From: Coriobacteriaceae bacterium
GTDB lineage: Bacteria > Actinomycetota > Coriobacteriia > Coriobacteriales > Coriobacteriaceae
DNA: 64,000 nucleotides
Direction: 5' to 3'
Assembly: GCA_025757745.1 (NCBI GenBank)
Contig: CP107217.1
Location: 1,302,001-1,366,000, forward strand
Each line of letters opens with the position of its first letter. Within the stretch, counting starts at the first letter, position 1. The notes beneath the pieces are model-generated. The model saw only the letters and a program-made list of their open reading frames with translations, did not search any database and had not been told where the DNA came from. This document shows, in pieces, positions 43,522-52,682 of the stretch. A program made the translations under genes and the position numbers.

Positions 43522-44811
43522 CTAGCAGATGCAGCCGTCGGCGAGCGTCTGCTTACCGCCGACAAACACATCGGTGGCACGACCGGTAAGCGTGCGGCCG
43601 GCGAAACCGGAGTTCTCGGCACGCGACTCGTAGCCGTCCTCGCCAACCGTCCAGGTTACGGTGGGGTCGAACACGGTCAGGTCGGCAACGGAGCCCGCCT
43701 TGACCTGAACCTGGTCGAGGCCCAGGATCTCACGCGGCTTGATGGCCATGAGCTCGACCATGCGACCCACGCTCATCTTGCCCGTGTTGACCAGCTCGGT
43801 GAGCACGAGCGACAGCGAGGTCTCGAGGCCAATCATGCCAAAGGGTGCGAGCTCGAACTCGCGGGCCTTCTCCCACGGAGTGTGCGGAGCGTGATCGGTG
43901 ACGATAACGTCGACGGTACCGTCGATGACACCCTGACGGATGGCCTCGGCGTCCTCGTCGGTGCGCAGCGGCGGATTGACCTTGAGCGAGGTGTTGTAGG
44001 TCTCGTCCAGGTCGTTCTCGGTCAGGAACATGTGGTGCGGGGTAGCCTCGCAGGTAACCCGAACGCCAGCGGCCTTACCGGCGCGCACGATTTCCAGGCC
44101 ATGGGCGGTGGAGATGTGCTGGATGTGCAGCTTGGCACCGGTCAGCTTAGCAATCTCGATGTCGCGAGCGATCTGGAGCTCCTCGCCGGCAGCCGGCCAG
44201 CCCTCGAGGGCCAGACGGGTCGAAACCTTGCCCTCGTTGATCTGGCCGTGGCCGACCAGGTCCTCGTCCTGGCAGTGGCTCATAAAGACCTTGCCGAACA
44301 TCTTGCCGTAGTCCATGCAGCGACGGAGCATGCCCGCGCCCTGTACGCCGCGACCGTCGTCGGTAAAGGCGACGGCGCCGTGGGCGACCATATCACCCAT
44401 CTCGGACATAGCCTCGCCCTTAAGGCCGCGGGTCATGGCGCCCGACGGATAGACGCGGCAGTGACCGACCTCGGCAGCGCGGGACTTGACGAACTCCACG
44501 ACGGTGCCGTTATCGGTGACGGGATCGGTGTTGGGCATGGCGCACACGCCGGTGAAGCCGCCCTTGGCAGCTGCGCGGGTACCGCTCTCGATGTCCTCTT
44601 TGACCTCATAGCCGGGCTCGCGAAGGTGAACGTGCATATCCACCAGGCCAGGGACGAGGTACTTGCCGGAAAGGTCGCGGACCTCGGCTCCCTCGACGGC
44701 GAGATTCTCGCCGACCTCGGCGATCTTGTCGCCGTCAATCAGGACGTCAACGACACCGTCAAGCTCGACGGACGGGTCGACGACGTGGGCATTCTTAAGA
44801 AGCAAGGCCAT
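43522..44811 (-). CDS. pyrC: Dihydroorotase
   Basis: Zinc amidohydrolase that cyclises carbamoyl aspartate. About 429 residues, class I. Metal ligands in DMHVHLREPGYEVKEDIESG near residue 60; HCQDEDL, HIQHIS and the DHAPHT motif near 305 supply further ligands and the catalytic Asp. ATG at 44811, overlapping the pyrB 3' end by 17 bp; the longer frame reaching 44967 is pyrB sequence in another frame. A 92-bp gap with a GC-rich hairpin separates it from pyrK. Confidence 0.95.
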   Translation of the reverse strand: MALLLKNAHVVDPSVELDGVVDVLIDGDKIAEVGENLAVEGAEVRDLSGKYLVPGLVDMHVHLREPGYEVKEDIESGTRAAAKGGFTGVCAMPNTDPVTDNGTVVEFVKSRAAEVGHCRVYPSGAMTRGLKGEAMSEMGDMVAHGAVAFTDDGRGVQGAGMLRRCMDYGKMFGKVFMSHCQDEDLVGHGQINEGKVSTRLALEGWPAAGEELQIARDIEIAKLTGAKLHIQHISTAHGLEIVRAGKAAGVRVTCEATPHHMFLTENDLDETYNTSLKVNPPLRTDEDAEAIRQGVIDGTVDVIVTDHAPHTPWEKAREFELAPFGMIGLETSLSLVLTELVNTGKMSVGRMVELMAIKPREILGLDQVQVKAGSVADLTVFDPTVTWTVGEDGYESRAENSGFAGRTLTGRATDVFVGGKQTLADGCIC

Positions 44812-45739
44812 TATCGGCACCTCCAAGCAGCAGATACAGGATAGCCATACGCACGCAGATACCGGCGTAGACCTGCTCCAGGATGACGGAGCGTTGCGGG
44901 TGGTCGGCCATATAGGAGTCGAACTCAACGCCGCGGTTGATGGGGCCCGGGTGGCAGATGATCGCATCGGGCTTCATGAGCTTCTCGCGGTCCTTGGTCA
45001 GGCCGAAGAGCTTGTGGTACTCGCGAATGGTCGGGAACGGGGCACCCTCGAGGCGCTCCTGCTGCACGCGCAGCATGTAGACGACGTCCAGCTCGGGCAG
45101 GACGGAATCGAGGTCGCTCGTCACGTGGTCGCAGCCCAGGACCTCGGGCGCCGGCGGCAGCAGCGTGCCGGGGGCGACGGCGTAGGTCTCGCAGCCCATG
45201 ATCTTAAGGGCGGGGATCAGCGAGCCGCACACGCGGGAGTGGGCGATATCGCCGACGACGGCGACCTTCAGACCGTGGAAGTCACCCTTGTGCTCCCAGA
45301 TGGTGTACAGGTCGAGCAAGGCCTGCGTGGGATGGTTGTGCTTGCCGTCACCGGCGCAGATGACGCTTGCGGGCGAGTTCTGCGTGACGATGTAGGGAGC
45401 ACCGGCGTGCTTATCGCGAACGACGATGCAGTCGATCTTATAGGCGTTGAGGGTCTCGACGGTGTCGACGAGGCTCTCACCCTTGACCGTGGAGGTCGAG
45501 GAGCCGCCAAAGTTAAGACTGTCGGCCGAAAGACGCTTCTCGGCGAGCTCGAAGGAGCTGCGGGTGCGCGTCGAGGGCTCGTTGAACATGTTGACGATGG
45601 TCTTGCCCTTGAGCGTGGGGACCTTCTTGATCGCACGCTCGTTGACCTCGGAGAACGCCTTGGCGGTCTCGAGGATGAGCTTAATGTCCTCTTCGGAGTA
45701 CTCGGTAATGTCGATCAGGTGCTTATGGTTGAACGCCAC
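44795..45739 (-). CDS. pyrB: Aspartate carbamoyltransferase, catalytic subunit
   Basis: Commits carbamoyl phosphate to pyrimidine synthesis. About 314 residues. Carbamoyl-phosphate loop FNEPSTRTRSSFELAEKRL near residue 50, SLNFGGSSTSTVKGESLVDT, and HPTQALLDLYT near 132. No pyrI regulatory subunit is present. I prefer GTG at 45739 (AFNHKHLID) because GGGAGG lies 11 bases upstream; the GTG at 45751 would sit directly on that site. It follows the pyrR stop by 4 bp. Confidence 0.94.
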   Translation of the reverse strand: MAFNHKHLIDITEYSEEDIKLILETAKAFSEVNERAIKKVPTLKGKTIVNMFNEPSTRTRSSFELAEKRLSADSLNFGGSSTSTVKGESLVDTVETLNAYKIDCIVVRDKHAGAPYIVTQNSPASVICAGDGKHNHPTQALLDLYTIWEHKGDFHGLKVAVVGDIAHSRVCGSLIPALKIMGCETYAVAPGTLLPPAPEVLGCDHVTSDLDSVLPELDVVYMLRVQQERLEGAPFPTIREYHKLFGLTKDREKLMKPDAIICHPGPINRGVEFDSYMADHPQRSVILEQVYAGICVRMAILYLLLGGADNGLAS

Positions 45740-45743
45740 GGTA

Positions 45744-46328
45744 CTACTCACCTCCCAGCGGCGCGGAGCCCACGTGGGAACCCGGCGCGACGTCGTTAAT
45801 CTCGACGGCGGTGTGGCCGTCGACTTCCTTCATATATAGGTGCACGTTCTCCTCATGCGACGAGGGAACGTTCTTGCCGACAAAGTCCGGCGAGATGGGG
45901 AGCTCGCGGTGGCCGCGGTCAACGAGGACTGCCAGCTCAATACGGCTCGGACGGCCCAAGTCCATGACGGCGTCGAGAGCGGCGCGAATGGTACGGCCCG
46001 TATACAGGATGTCGTCCACCAGCACGACGCGCTTGCCGTCGACGCTAAAGGGAATGTTGGTGGCGTGGATCGCGGGAGCGAAATTGGTAGCGTAGTCATC
46101 GCGGTAGAAGCTGATGTCGAGGCTGCCGAGCGGAACGTCGACGCCCTCGATCTCCTTGATCTCCTCGGCGAGCTTCTTTGCCAGAAGGTCGCCGCGCGTG
46201 ACGATGCCGACCAGAGCGAGGTCTTCACAGCCCTCGTTGCGCTCGAGAATCTCGTGCGCGATGCGGGTCATCGCTCGATTGACGGCGGTCTCGTCCATAA
46301 TGACCGCCTTGGGGGAAGTCGTGCCCAT
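45744..46328 (-). CDS. pyrR: PyrR bifunctional pyr operon regulator / uracil phosphoribosyltransferase
   Basis: UMP-responsive RNA-binding regulator of pyr genes with weak uracil phosphoribosyltransferase activity. About 194 residues. PRPP-binding loop VVLVDDILYTGRTIRAALDA near residue 107, IVTRGDLLAKKLAEEI near 47, and SLDISFYRDD. ATG at 46328 with AAGGAG upstream. It is the first gene of the pyr operon and lies 12 bases after the stop of a short leader ORF that spans a terminator hairpin, so it presumably controls its own transcript. Confidence 0.95.
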   Translation of the reverse strand: MGTTSPKAVIMDETAVNRAMTRIAHEILERNEGCEDLALVGIVTRGDLLAKKLAEEIKEIEGVDVPLGSLDISFYRDDYATNFAPAIHATNIPFSVDGKRVVLVDDILYTGRTIRAALDAVMDLGRPSRIELAVLVDRGHRELPISPDFVGKNVPSSHEENVHLYMKEVDGHTAVEINDVAPGSHVGSAPLGGE

Positions 46329-46340
46329 CGATCTCCTTCC

Positions 46341-46478
46341 TCACATGTCTTGACTGCTGACACAGTCAAAAAAATAGATGCCCGACCGCTCAAAGCGGAA
46401 CCAGACACCCACAGGAAGGGCTGCTCTTTGGCAGCTATGTAATTCCATGTGGGTATCTCGTACTCCTTTAATGGTCAT
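46341..46478 (-). CDS. Candidate 45-codon pyr leader peptide
   Basis: An open frame from ATG 46478 (or an in-frame ATG at 46448, 35 codons) to TGA 46341 covers both alternative leader structures, includes the U-tract of the attenuator as IYFFDC, and ends 12 bases before pyrR. The upstream ATG has no ribosome-binding site and would lie about where the candidate promoter starts transcription, so it might be leaderless; the downstream ATG has GGAG 14 bases away. The layout recalls E. coli pyrL, but the sequence is unrelated. Translation is unproven and the frame could be chance. Confidence 0.4.
   Translation of the reverse strand: MTIKGVRDTHMELHSCQRAALPVGVWFRFERSGIYFFDCVSSQDM
46368..46408 (-). 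terminator. pyr operon attenuator (leader terminator)
   Basis: On the minus strand CCGC-TTTGA-GCGG forms an apical stem, extended below a small internal loop by GTGTCTGG paired with TCGGGCAT (several G-U pairs), and ends in CTATTTTTTT. It lies 40 bases upstream of pyrR. Its 5' arm is shared with the competing stem at 46403-46458. Confidence 0.8.
46403..46458 (-). promoter_or_regulatory. pyr leader anti-terminator structure
   Basis: AGATACCCACA (46448-46458) pairs with TGTGGGTGTCT (46403-46413, one G-U), enclosing a small hairpin GCTGC-N6-GCAGC. Because GTGTCT belongs both to this stem and to the terminator's 5' arm, the two folds exclude each other, the logic of PyrR-type attenuation. I do not see an obvious match to the Bacillus PyrR binding-loop consensus. 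Confidence 0.65.
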
Positions 46479-46483
46479 GGGAT

Positions 46484-46512
46484 AGTGTAGCCAACCTCAA
46501 GCTGAATTGCGA
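46484..46512 (-). promoter_or_regulatory. Candidate pyr operon promoter
   Basis: On the minus strand TACACT (46484-46489) and TCGCAA (46507-46512) are 17 bases apart. The -10 matches four of six consensus bases and the -35 only three, so support is modest. Transcription would start at about 46478, next to the ATG of the leader ORF. Confidence 0.4.
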
Positions 46513-46717
46513 GCATAAATACAGAGCATTCCGTAAACGGAGCCCAATGCTCAATAAACCTATATATATTTATGGGACGAGCTTGAAAACGCACACACGA
46601 GCTGGCATAATCCCCTCTGCTGCACGCAAATCGGATCTACGTCCAGGGCCGTGGCGTGGGCACTATCGCCAAAAGAGAAATATCTCTGTGTAGATTACGC
46701 ACAGGGAGCTGCTTCTG

Positions 46718-46726
46718 TGCTATAGT
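46718..46726 (+). promoter_or_regulatory. rpmB extended -10 promoter
   Basis: TGC-TATAGT (46718-46726) is an extended -10 element 55 bp before the rpmB start. A -35 at the expected distance is poor (CGCACA, 46698-46703). The same TGC-TAT arrangement precedes adhE and rpsB. Confidence 0.55.
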
Positions 46727-46780
46727 TCAGGCTTGTTTGTTAACGCGACATGTTCGTTTGTCGCCCAAGGAGGGTCAGTT

Positions 46781-46969
46781 ATGTCCAAAGTTTGCGAAGT
46801 TTGCGGTAAGCACCCCGTTGCCGGTCGCTCCATCAGCCACTCTCACCGCGTCACCAACCGTAAGTTCCGCCCCAACATCCAGCGCGTCTACGTCGTCGTC
46901 GATGGTCACCGTCGCAAGATGAACGTTTGCTCCACCTGCCTCAAGTCCGGCAAGGTTGCGCGCTCCTAA
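46781..46969 (+). CDS. rpmB: 50S ribosomal protein L28
   Basis: 62 residues, the zinc-binding (C+) form of L28: CEVCGKHP at the N terminus and CSTCLKSGK at the C terminus supply two Cys pairs; ISHSHRVTNRKFRPNIQRV is the family core. ATG at 46781 with AAGGAGGG seven bases upstream. It is a single-gene unit with its own promoter and terminator. Confidence 0.96.
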   Translation: MSKVCEVCGKHPVAGRSISHSHRVTNRKFRPNIQRVYVVVDGHRRKMNVCSTCLKSGKVARS

Positions 46970-47037
46970 ATAAGGTCTTACCAACAAGTACCTCGGACTC
47001 TCCGGGTCAAAGACCTCGCGTTCACATAGAACTTACC

Positions 47038-47070
47038 AAAGGCGCTCTCCCCTACGGAGGGCGCCTTTTT
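47038..47070 (+). terminator. rpmB terminator
   Basis: AAAGGCGCTCTCC pairs with GGAGGGCGCCTTT (one G-U) around a five-base loop and runs into TTTTT; 68 bp after the rpmB stop. Confidence 0.9.
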
Positions 47071-47071
47071 G

Positions 47072-47133
47072 CACTCATTGGGGACAGGCTTACATGAGTG
47101 AAAGCACTCATGTAAGCCTGTCCCCAATGAGTG
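47072..47133. repeat. Long perfect hairpin with 29-bp arms
   Basis: Arms 47072-47100 and 47105-47133 are exact inverted copies with a four-base AAAG loop. Each arm is itself bounded by CACTCAT and ATGAGTG and contains TGGGGACAGG. It has no U-tract, follows directly after a good terminator, and resembles the REP-type palindromes that single-strand transposases mobilise; that link is from general knowledge, since no transposase gene is in the window. Confidence 0.8.
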
Positions 47134-47158
47134 GGGCGATGCTATAGGATAGTTTAGT

Positions 47159-47188
47159 TAAAACGCTTCAGTATATTGAAGCGTTTTA
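47159..47188. promoter_or_regulatory. 12-bp-arm palindrome upstream of adhE (possible operator)
   Basis: TAAAACGCTTCA and TGAAGCGTTTTA are exact inverted copies around GTATAT, 93 bp upstream of the adhE start. The size and spacing suit a dimeric repressor or activator. It does not match the Rex consensus and only partly resembles a catabolite element. Confidence 0.55.
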
Positions 47189-47228
47189 GTGTGCCTTTTA
47201 GAGGAATCTGACCGTTCGCCGATTAATT

Positions 47229-47246
47229 TCTTGCTATCATGCAAGA
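47229..47246 (+). promoter_or_regulatory. adhE promoter -10 within a palindrome
   Basis: Extended -10 TGC-TATCAT (47232-47240) lies 41 bp upstream of the adhE ATG. The TATCAT hexamer is flanked exactly by TCTTGC (47229-47234) and GCAAGA (47241-47246), a perfect 6-6-6 inverted repeat, so a bound regulator would cover the promoter. No good -35 is evident. Confidence 0.5.
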
Positions 47247-47280
47247 CGTAGGGTAAATCTCCGATCGCAAGGAGACACAA

Positions 47281-49929
47281 ATGGTGAAAAAGTCACCGGA
47301 AAACACTACTCCCGCAATTGTGGACAACGTAGAGGCGCTTGAGGCTAAGCTCGCTCAGATGCGAGAGGCCCAGGCGCTTTTTGCTACGTACACGCAGGAG
47401 CAGGTCGACAAGATCTTCTATGAGGCCGCCATGGCTGCCAACAAGGCTCGTATCCCGTTGGCGAAGATGGCCATCGAGGAGACCGGCCGCGGCGTTCTTG
47501 AGGACAAGGTCATCAAGAACCACTACGCCGCAGAGTACATCTACAACGCTTACAAGAACACCAAGACCTGTGGTGTCCTGGAGCGCGACGAGGCTTACGG
47601 CATCACCAAGATCGCCGAGCCCATCGGCATCGTGGGCGCCGTCATCCCGACGACCAACCCCACTTCTACCGCGATCTTCAAGACGCTGATCAGCCTGAAG
47701 ACCCGCAACGCCATCATCATCTCCCCGCACCCGGCTGCCGCCAAGTGCACCATCGCCGCCGCCAAGCTCGTGCTTGACGCCGCCGTCAAGGCCGGTGCCC
47801 CCGAGGGCATCATCGGCTGGGTCGATGTCCCCTCCATCGAGCTGACCAACATGGTCATGCGCGACGTCGACATCATCCTCGCCACCGGTGGCCCGGGCAT
47901 GGTCAAGGCCGCTTACTCCTCGGGCAAGCCCGCCCTGGGCGTTGGCGCCGGTAACACCCCGGTCGTCATCGACGACACCGCCGACGTGCTGCTCGCCGTC
48001 AACTCCATCATCCACTCCAAGACCTTCGACAACGGCATGATCTGCGCTTCCGAGCAGTCCGTGACCGTCATCGACACCATCTATGACCAGGTCAAGGCCG
48101 AGTTCCAGAAGCGCGGCTGCTACTTCGTCAAGCAGGGTGCCGAGATGGAGGCCCTGCGTGCCGCCATGTTCAAGAACGGCGCTCTCGATCACCGCATCCC
48201 CGGCATGGCTGCCGCCAAGATCGCCGAGCTCGCCGGCATCGAGGTTCCCGCCAAGACCAAGATCCTGATCGCCGAGGTCACCTCTACCGACCCCGCCAAG
48301 GAGGAGTTCTCCCACGAGAAGCTCTCCCCGGTCCTGGCCATGTACCACGCCAAGGACTTCCAGGAGGCCGTCGACAAGGCCGAGCACCTGGTGCTCGCCG
48401 GTGGCCCGGGCCACACCGCCTCTCTGTACGTGCACCCCGCCCAGGCCGAGAAGATCAGCCTGTTCGAGCACGTCATGAAGGCCTGCCGTATCGTCATCAA
48501 CACCCCGTCTTCGCACGGCGGCATCGGTGACCTGTACAACTTTGGCATGAAGCCGTCTCTGACCCTGGGCTGCGGCTCCTGGGGCGGCAACTCCGTCTCC
48601 GAGAACGTTGGGGTGAAGCACTTGATCAACGTTAAGACTGTGGCCGAGCGCCGTGAGAACATGCTGTGGTTCCGCGCTCCCGAGAAGGTCTACTTCAAGA
48701 AGGGTTCCACGCCCGTCGCCCTCGACGAGCTCGGTACCGTCATGGGCAAGAAGCGCGCCTTCATCGTCACCGACCAGTTCCTCTTCAAGAATGGCAACAC
48801 CCGCGCCATCGAGGCCAAGCTCGACGAGATGGGCATCGCCCACGACTGCTTCTACGACGTCGAGCCCGATCCGTCGCTGCAGTGCGCACGTCGCGGCGCC
48901 AAGCAGATGGCTCTCTTTGAGCCGGACGTCATCATCGCCGTCGGCGGTGGCTCCGCTATGGACGCCGGCAAGATCATGTGGATGATGTACGAGCACCCCG
49001 AGTGCAAGTTTGAGGACATGGCCATGGACTTCATGGACATCCGCAAGCGTATCTTCACCTTCCCCGAGATGGGCAAGAAGGCCTACTTCGTCGCCGTCCC
49101 GACCTCTTCGGGTACCGGCTCCGAGTGCACGCCGTTCGCCATCATCACCGACAAGGAGACCGGCATCAAGTGGCCGCTCGCCGACTACGCGCTGCTCCCC
49201 AACATGGCTATCGTCGACGCCGACAACTGCATGACCGCCCCGCGCGGCCTGACCGCTGCCTCCGGCATCGACGTCATGACCCACGCCATCGAGTCCTACG
49301 TCTCCATCATGGCTTCCGACTACACCAAGGGCCTCTCCGAGCGCGCTGCTAAGCTCGTCTTCGAGAACCTGCCCTCCAGCTTCACGAACGGTGCCAAGGA
49401 CCCGCATGCCCGCGAGGAGATGCACAACGCCTCCTGCATGGCCGGTATGGCCTTCGCCAACGCCTTCCTGGGCCTCAACCACTCCATGGCCCACAAGCTC
49501 GGCGCTTTCCATCACCTGCCCCACGGCCTCGCAAACGCCGTCATCCTGACCCGCGTTATGCGCTACAACGCCGCCGAGGCTCCCGTCAAGATGGGTACCT
49601 TCTCCCAGTATCCTTACCCCAACGCGCTGCACAACTACGCCGAGATGGCCAAGTACTGCGGCATCGAGGGCAAGGACGACAAGGAGGTCTTCGAGAACTT
49701 CATCACGAAGCTCGAGGAGCTCAAGGACTTCATCGGTGTCAAGAAGACCATCGCCGACTACGGTGTTGACGAGCAGTACTTCCTCGACACCCTCGACGAG
49801 ATGACCGAGCAGGCATTCAACGACCAGTGCACCGGCGCTAACCCGCGCTACCCGCTCATGAGCGAGATCAAGGAGCTCTACCTGGACGCCTACTACGGCC
49901 GCGAGCCCCAGGACTACGCCGTCTGCTAG
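47281..49929 (+). CDS. adhE: Bifunctional acetaldehyde-CoA/alcohol dehydrogenase
   Basis: Reduces acetyl-CoA to acetaldehyde and then ethanol, regenerating NAD+ in fermentation; forms spirosome filaments. 882 residues. N-terminal aldehyde dehydrogenase domain (about 1-450) with catalytic Cys in NGMICASEQS near 258 and GAGNTPVVID; C-terminal iron alcohol dehydrogenase (about 460-880) with GGGSAMDAGKIMW, PTSSGTGSECTPF, and iron-binding His in HAIESYVS, HSMAHKLGAFHHLPHG. ATG at 47281 with AAGGAG seven bases upstream. Strong codon bias toward C-ending codons suggests high expression. Upstream palindromes suggest regulation. Confidence 0.97.
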   Translation: MVKKSPENTTPAIVDNVEALEAKLAQMREAQALFATYTQEQVDKIFYEAAMAANKARIPLAKMAIEETGRGVLEDKVIKNHYAAEYIYNAYKNTKTCGVLERDEAYGITKIAEPIGIVGAVIPTTNPTSTAIFKTLISLKTRNAIIISPHPAAAKCTIAAAKLVLDAAVKAGAPEGIIGWVDVPSIELTNMVMRDVDIILATGGPGMVKAAYSSGKPALGVGAGNTPVVIDDTADVLLAVNSIIHSKTFDNGMICASEQSVTVIDTIYDQVKAEFQKRGCYFVKQGAEMEALRAAMFKNGALDHRIPGMAAAKIAELAGIEVPAKTKILIAEVTSTDPAKEEFSHEKLSPVLAMYHAKDFQEAVDKAEHLVLAGGPGHTASLYVHPAQAEKISLFEHVMKACRIVINTPSSHGGIGDLYNFGMKPSLTLGCGSWGGNSVSENVGVKHLINVKTVAERRENMLWFRAPEKVYFKKGSTPVALDELGTVMGKKRAFIVTDQFLFKNGNTRAIEAKLDEMGIAHDCFYDVEPDPSLQCARRGAKQMALFEPDVIIAVGGGSAMDAGKIMWMMYEHPECKFEDMAMDFMDIRKRIFTFPEMGKKAYFVAVPTSSGTGSECTPFAIITDKETGIKWPLADYALLPNMAIVDADNCMTAPRGLTAASGIDVMTHAIESYVSIMASDYTKGLSERAAKLVFENLPSSFTNGAKDPHAREEMHNASCMAGMAFANAFLGLNHSMAHKLGAFHHLPHGLANAVILTRVMRYNAAEAPVKMGTFSQYPYPNALHNYAEMAKYCGIEGKDDKEVFENFITKLEELKDFIGVKKTIADYGVDEQYFLDTLDEMTEQAFNDQCTGANPRYPLMSEIKELYLDAYYGREPQDYAVC

Positions 49930-49948
49930 TTTTTAGCACGGTTATTTG

Positions 49949-49992
49949 CGGCGGGGGTGCACGGGTGTACGCACGCCCCCGCCGTTGCTTCT
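49949..49992 (+). terminator. Hairpin after adhE
   Basis: CGGCGGGGGTGC pairs with GCAC(G)CCCCCGCCG with a one-base bulge, followed by TTGCTTCT, 20 bp past the adhE stop. Very stable stem but imperfect U-tract; it may partly separate adhE from the downstream kinase gene. Confidence 0.6.
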
Positions 49993-50017
49993 ATCGCATC
50001 GTTGAAAGGATGCAATC

Positions 50018-50782
50018 ATGCTGCTCCCCGATTCCAAGACCGAGCTCGTCCGTCGCGGCAACAAGGTCGTTTACGACCTGGGCGACAAGATCGTCAAGGT
50101 CTTTAACGAGACCAAGCCCGTCTCCGACGTGTTCAACGAGGCTTTGAATCTTGCCCGCATCAATGAGTGCGGCATCCGCAGCCCCAAGGCTCTCGAGGTT
50201 TCTCAGCTCGAGAACGCCAACGGCTGGGCTCTCGTGACCGAGAAGGTTCCGGGCACCACCCTTGCCGAGAAGATGACTGCCGAGCCCCAGCGCTTTGGTG
50301 AGTACCTCGAGATGTTCGTCGACCTCCAGATCGAGATCCACGGCTACACCTCCCCGCTGCTCAACCGTCAGCGCGATAAGTTCGCCCGCATGATCGACAG
50401 CCTCGATCAGCTCAATGCCACCACGCGCTACAACCTTCAGGAGCGTCTGGACGGCATGACCAAGGAGTTCAAGGTCTGCCACGGCGACTTCAACCCCTCC
50501 AACGTCATCGTCGGCGACGACGGCCAGCTGTACGTCTGCGACTGGGCACATGCCACCCAGGGCTCCCCTGCTGCCGACGTTGCCACCACCTACCTGCTCT
50601 TTGCCCTCAACAGCAAGGACCAGGCTGAGGCCTACCTGGAGCTCTACTGCGACCGCGCCGACATGCCCATGCAGGTCGTGCGTCAGTGGACGAGCATCGT
50701 CGCCGCTTCCGAGCTCGCTCGTAAGCGCAACGTGAACGATGAGTTCCTTAAGAACTGGATCGATGTCGTCGATTATCAGTAA
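50018..50782 (+). CDS. Aminoglycoside phosphotransferase-fold kinase of unknown substrate
   Basis: 254 residues with the APH/choline-kinase fold: catalytic loop FKVCHGDFNPSNVIV (H-G-D-x-x-x-x-N) near residue 154 and metal-binding VCDWAHATQGSPAADVA near 173 (D-W in place of D-F). The ATP-binding N lobe includes NKVVYDLGDKIVKVF. Substrates of such stand-alone kinases range from sugars to choline, and nothing in the context decides it; drug resistance is not implied. ATG at 50018 with GAAAGGA upstream; it follows adhE by 88 bp with a hairpin between and ends in its own terminator. Confidence 0.8.
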   Translation: MLLPDSKTELVRRGNKVVYDLGDKIVKVFNETKPVSDVFNEALNLARINECGIRSPKALEVSQLENANGWALVTEKVPGTTLAEKMTAEPQRFGEYLEMFVDLQIEIHGYTSPLLNRQRDKFARMIDSLDQLNATTRYNLQERLDGMTKEFKVCHGDFNPSNVIVGDDGQLYVCDWAHATQGSPAADVATTYLLFALNSKDQAEAYLELYCDRADMPMQVVRQWTSIVAASELARKRNVNDEFLKNWIDVVDYQ

Positions 50783-50819
50783 TATCTGAGCGATTCATTT
50801 CGCATCGGAGGCACAAAGG

Positions 50820-50857
50820 AAAACCCCGCAGCTCACATGGGCTGTGGGGTTTTCCTT
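50820..50857 (+). terminator. Bidirectional terminator after the APH-fold kinase
   Basis: AAAACCCCGCAGC pairs with GCTGTGGGGTTTT (13 bp, one G-U) around an eight-base loop, followed by TTTTCCTTT. Lies 38 bp past the stop codon; the A-rich left flank could also end transcripts from the right. Confidence 0.9.
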
Positions 50858-50879
50858 TACCCGTCGAGCTTATTCACGC

Positions 50880-50929
50880 AACAAAATAGACTGCTCCGTA
50901 TCTCATCCTAAGAGAGATACGGAGCAGTC
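50880..50929 (-). terminator. proS terminator
   Basis: GACTGCTCCGTATCTC and GAGATACGGAGCAGTC form a perfect 16-bp stem with a nine-base loop; the minus-strand transcript continues TATTTTGTT. It lies 31 bp after the proS stop and closes the rpsB-to-proS block. Confidence 0.85.
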
Positions 50930-50960
50930 CTGCAATTACATCTACTAGCAGAAATGTCGA

Positions 50961-52682
<1,722 letters not shown>

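Larger units (their letters stand above)
46479..46780. other. Intergenic region between the pyr operon and rpmB
   Basis: 302 bp separating divergent units. It holds the candidate pyr promoter, a hairpin GAGCATT ... AATGCTC with inner CCG-TAAA-CGG (46524-46552), an AT-rich run near 46560-46575, and the rpmB promoter (46718-46726). No coding potential was seen. Confidence 0.7.
46970..47280. other. Intergenic region between rpmB and adhE
   Basis: 311 bp containing the rpmB terminator (47038-47070), a 29-bp-arm inverted repeat (47072-47133), a 12-bp-arm palindrome (47159-47188) and a promoter-like sequence for adhE (47232-47240). No reading frame is supported. Confidence 0.75.

Noticed and set aside
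47159..47188. Intrinsic terminator upstream of adhE
   Set aside because: The 12-bp stem is followed by only four T and then AGTG, and a good rpmB terminator already lies 90 bp upstream; an operator is more likely.
47293..49632. 779-codon open frame antisense to adhE
   Set aside because: Shadow of the strongly biased adhE coding frame; no motif and no ribosome-binding site.
50018..50782. Aminoglycoside resistance gene
   Set aside because: Only the general phosphotransferase fold is shared; the Brenner-type motif is common to many small-molecule kinases and nothing points to drug substrates.
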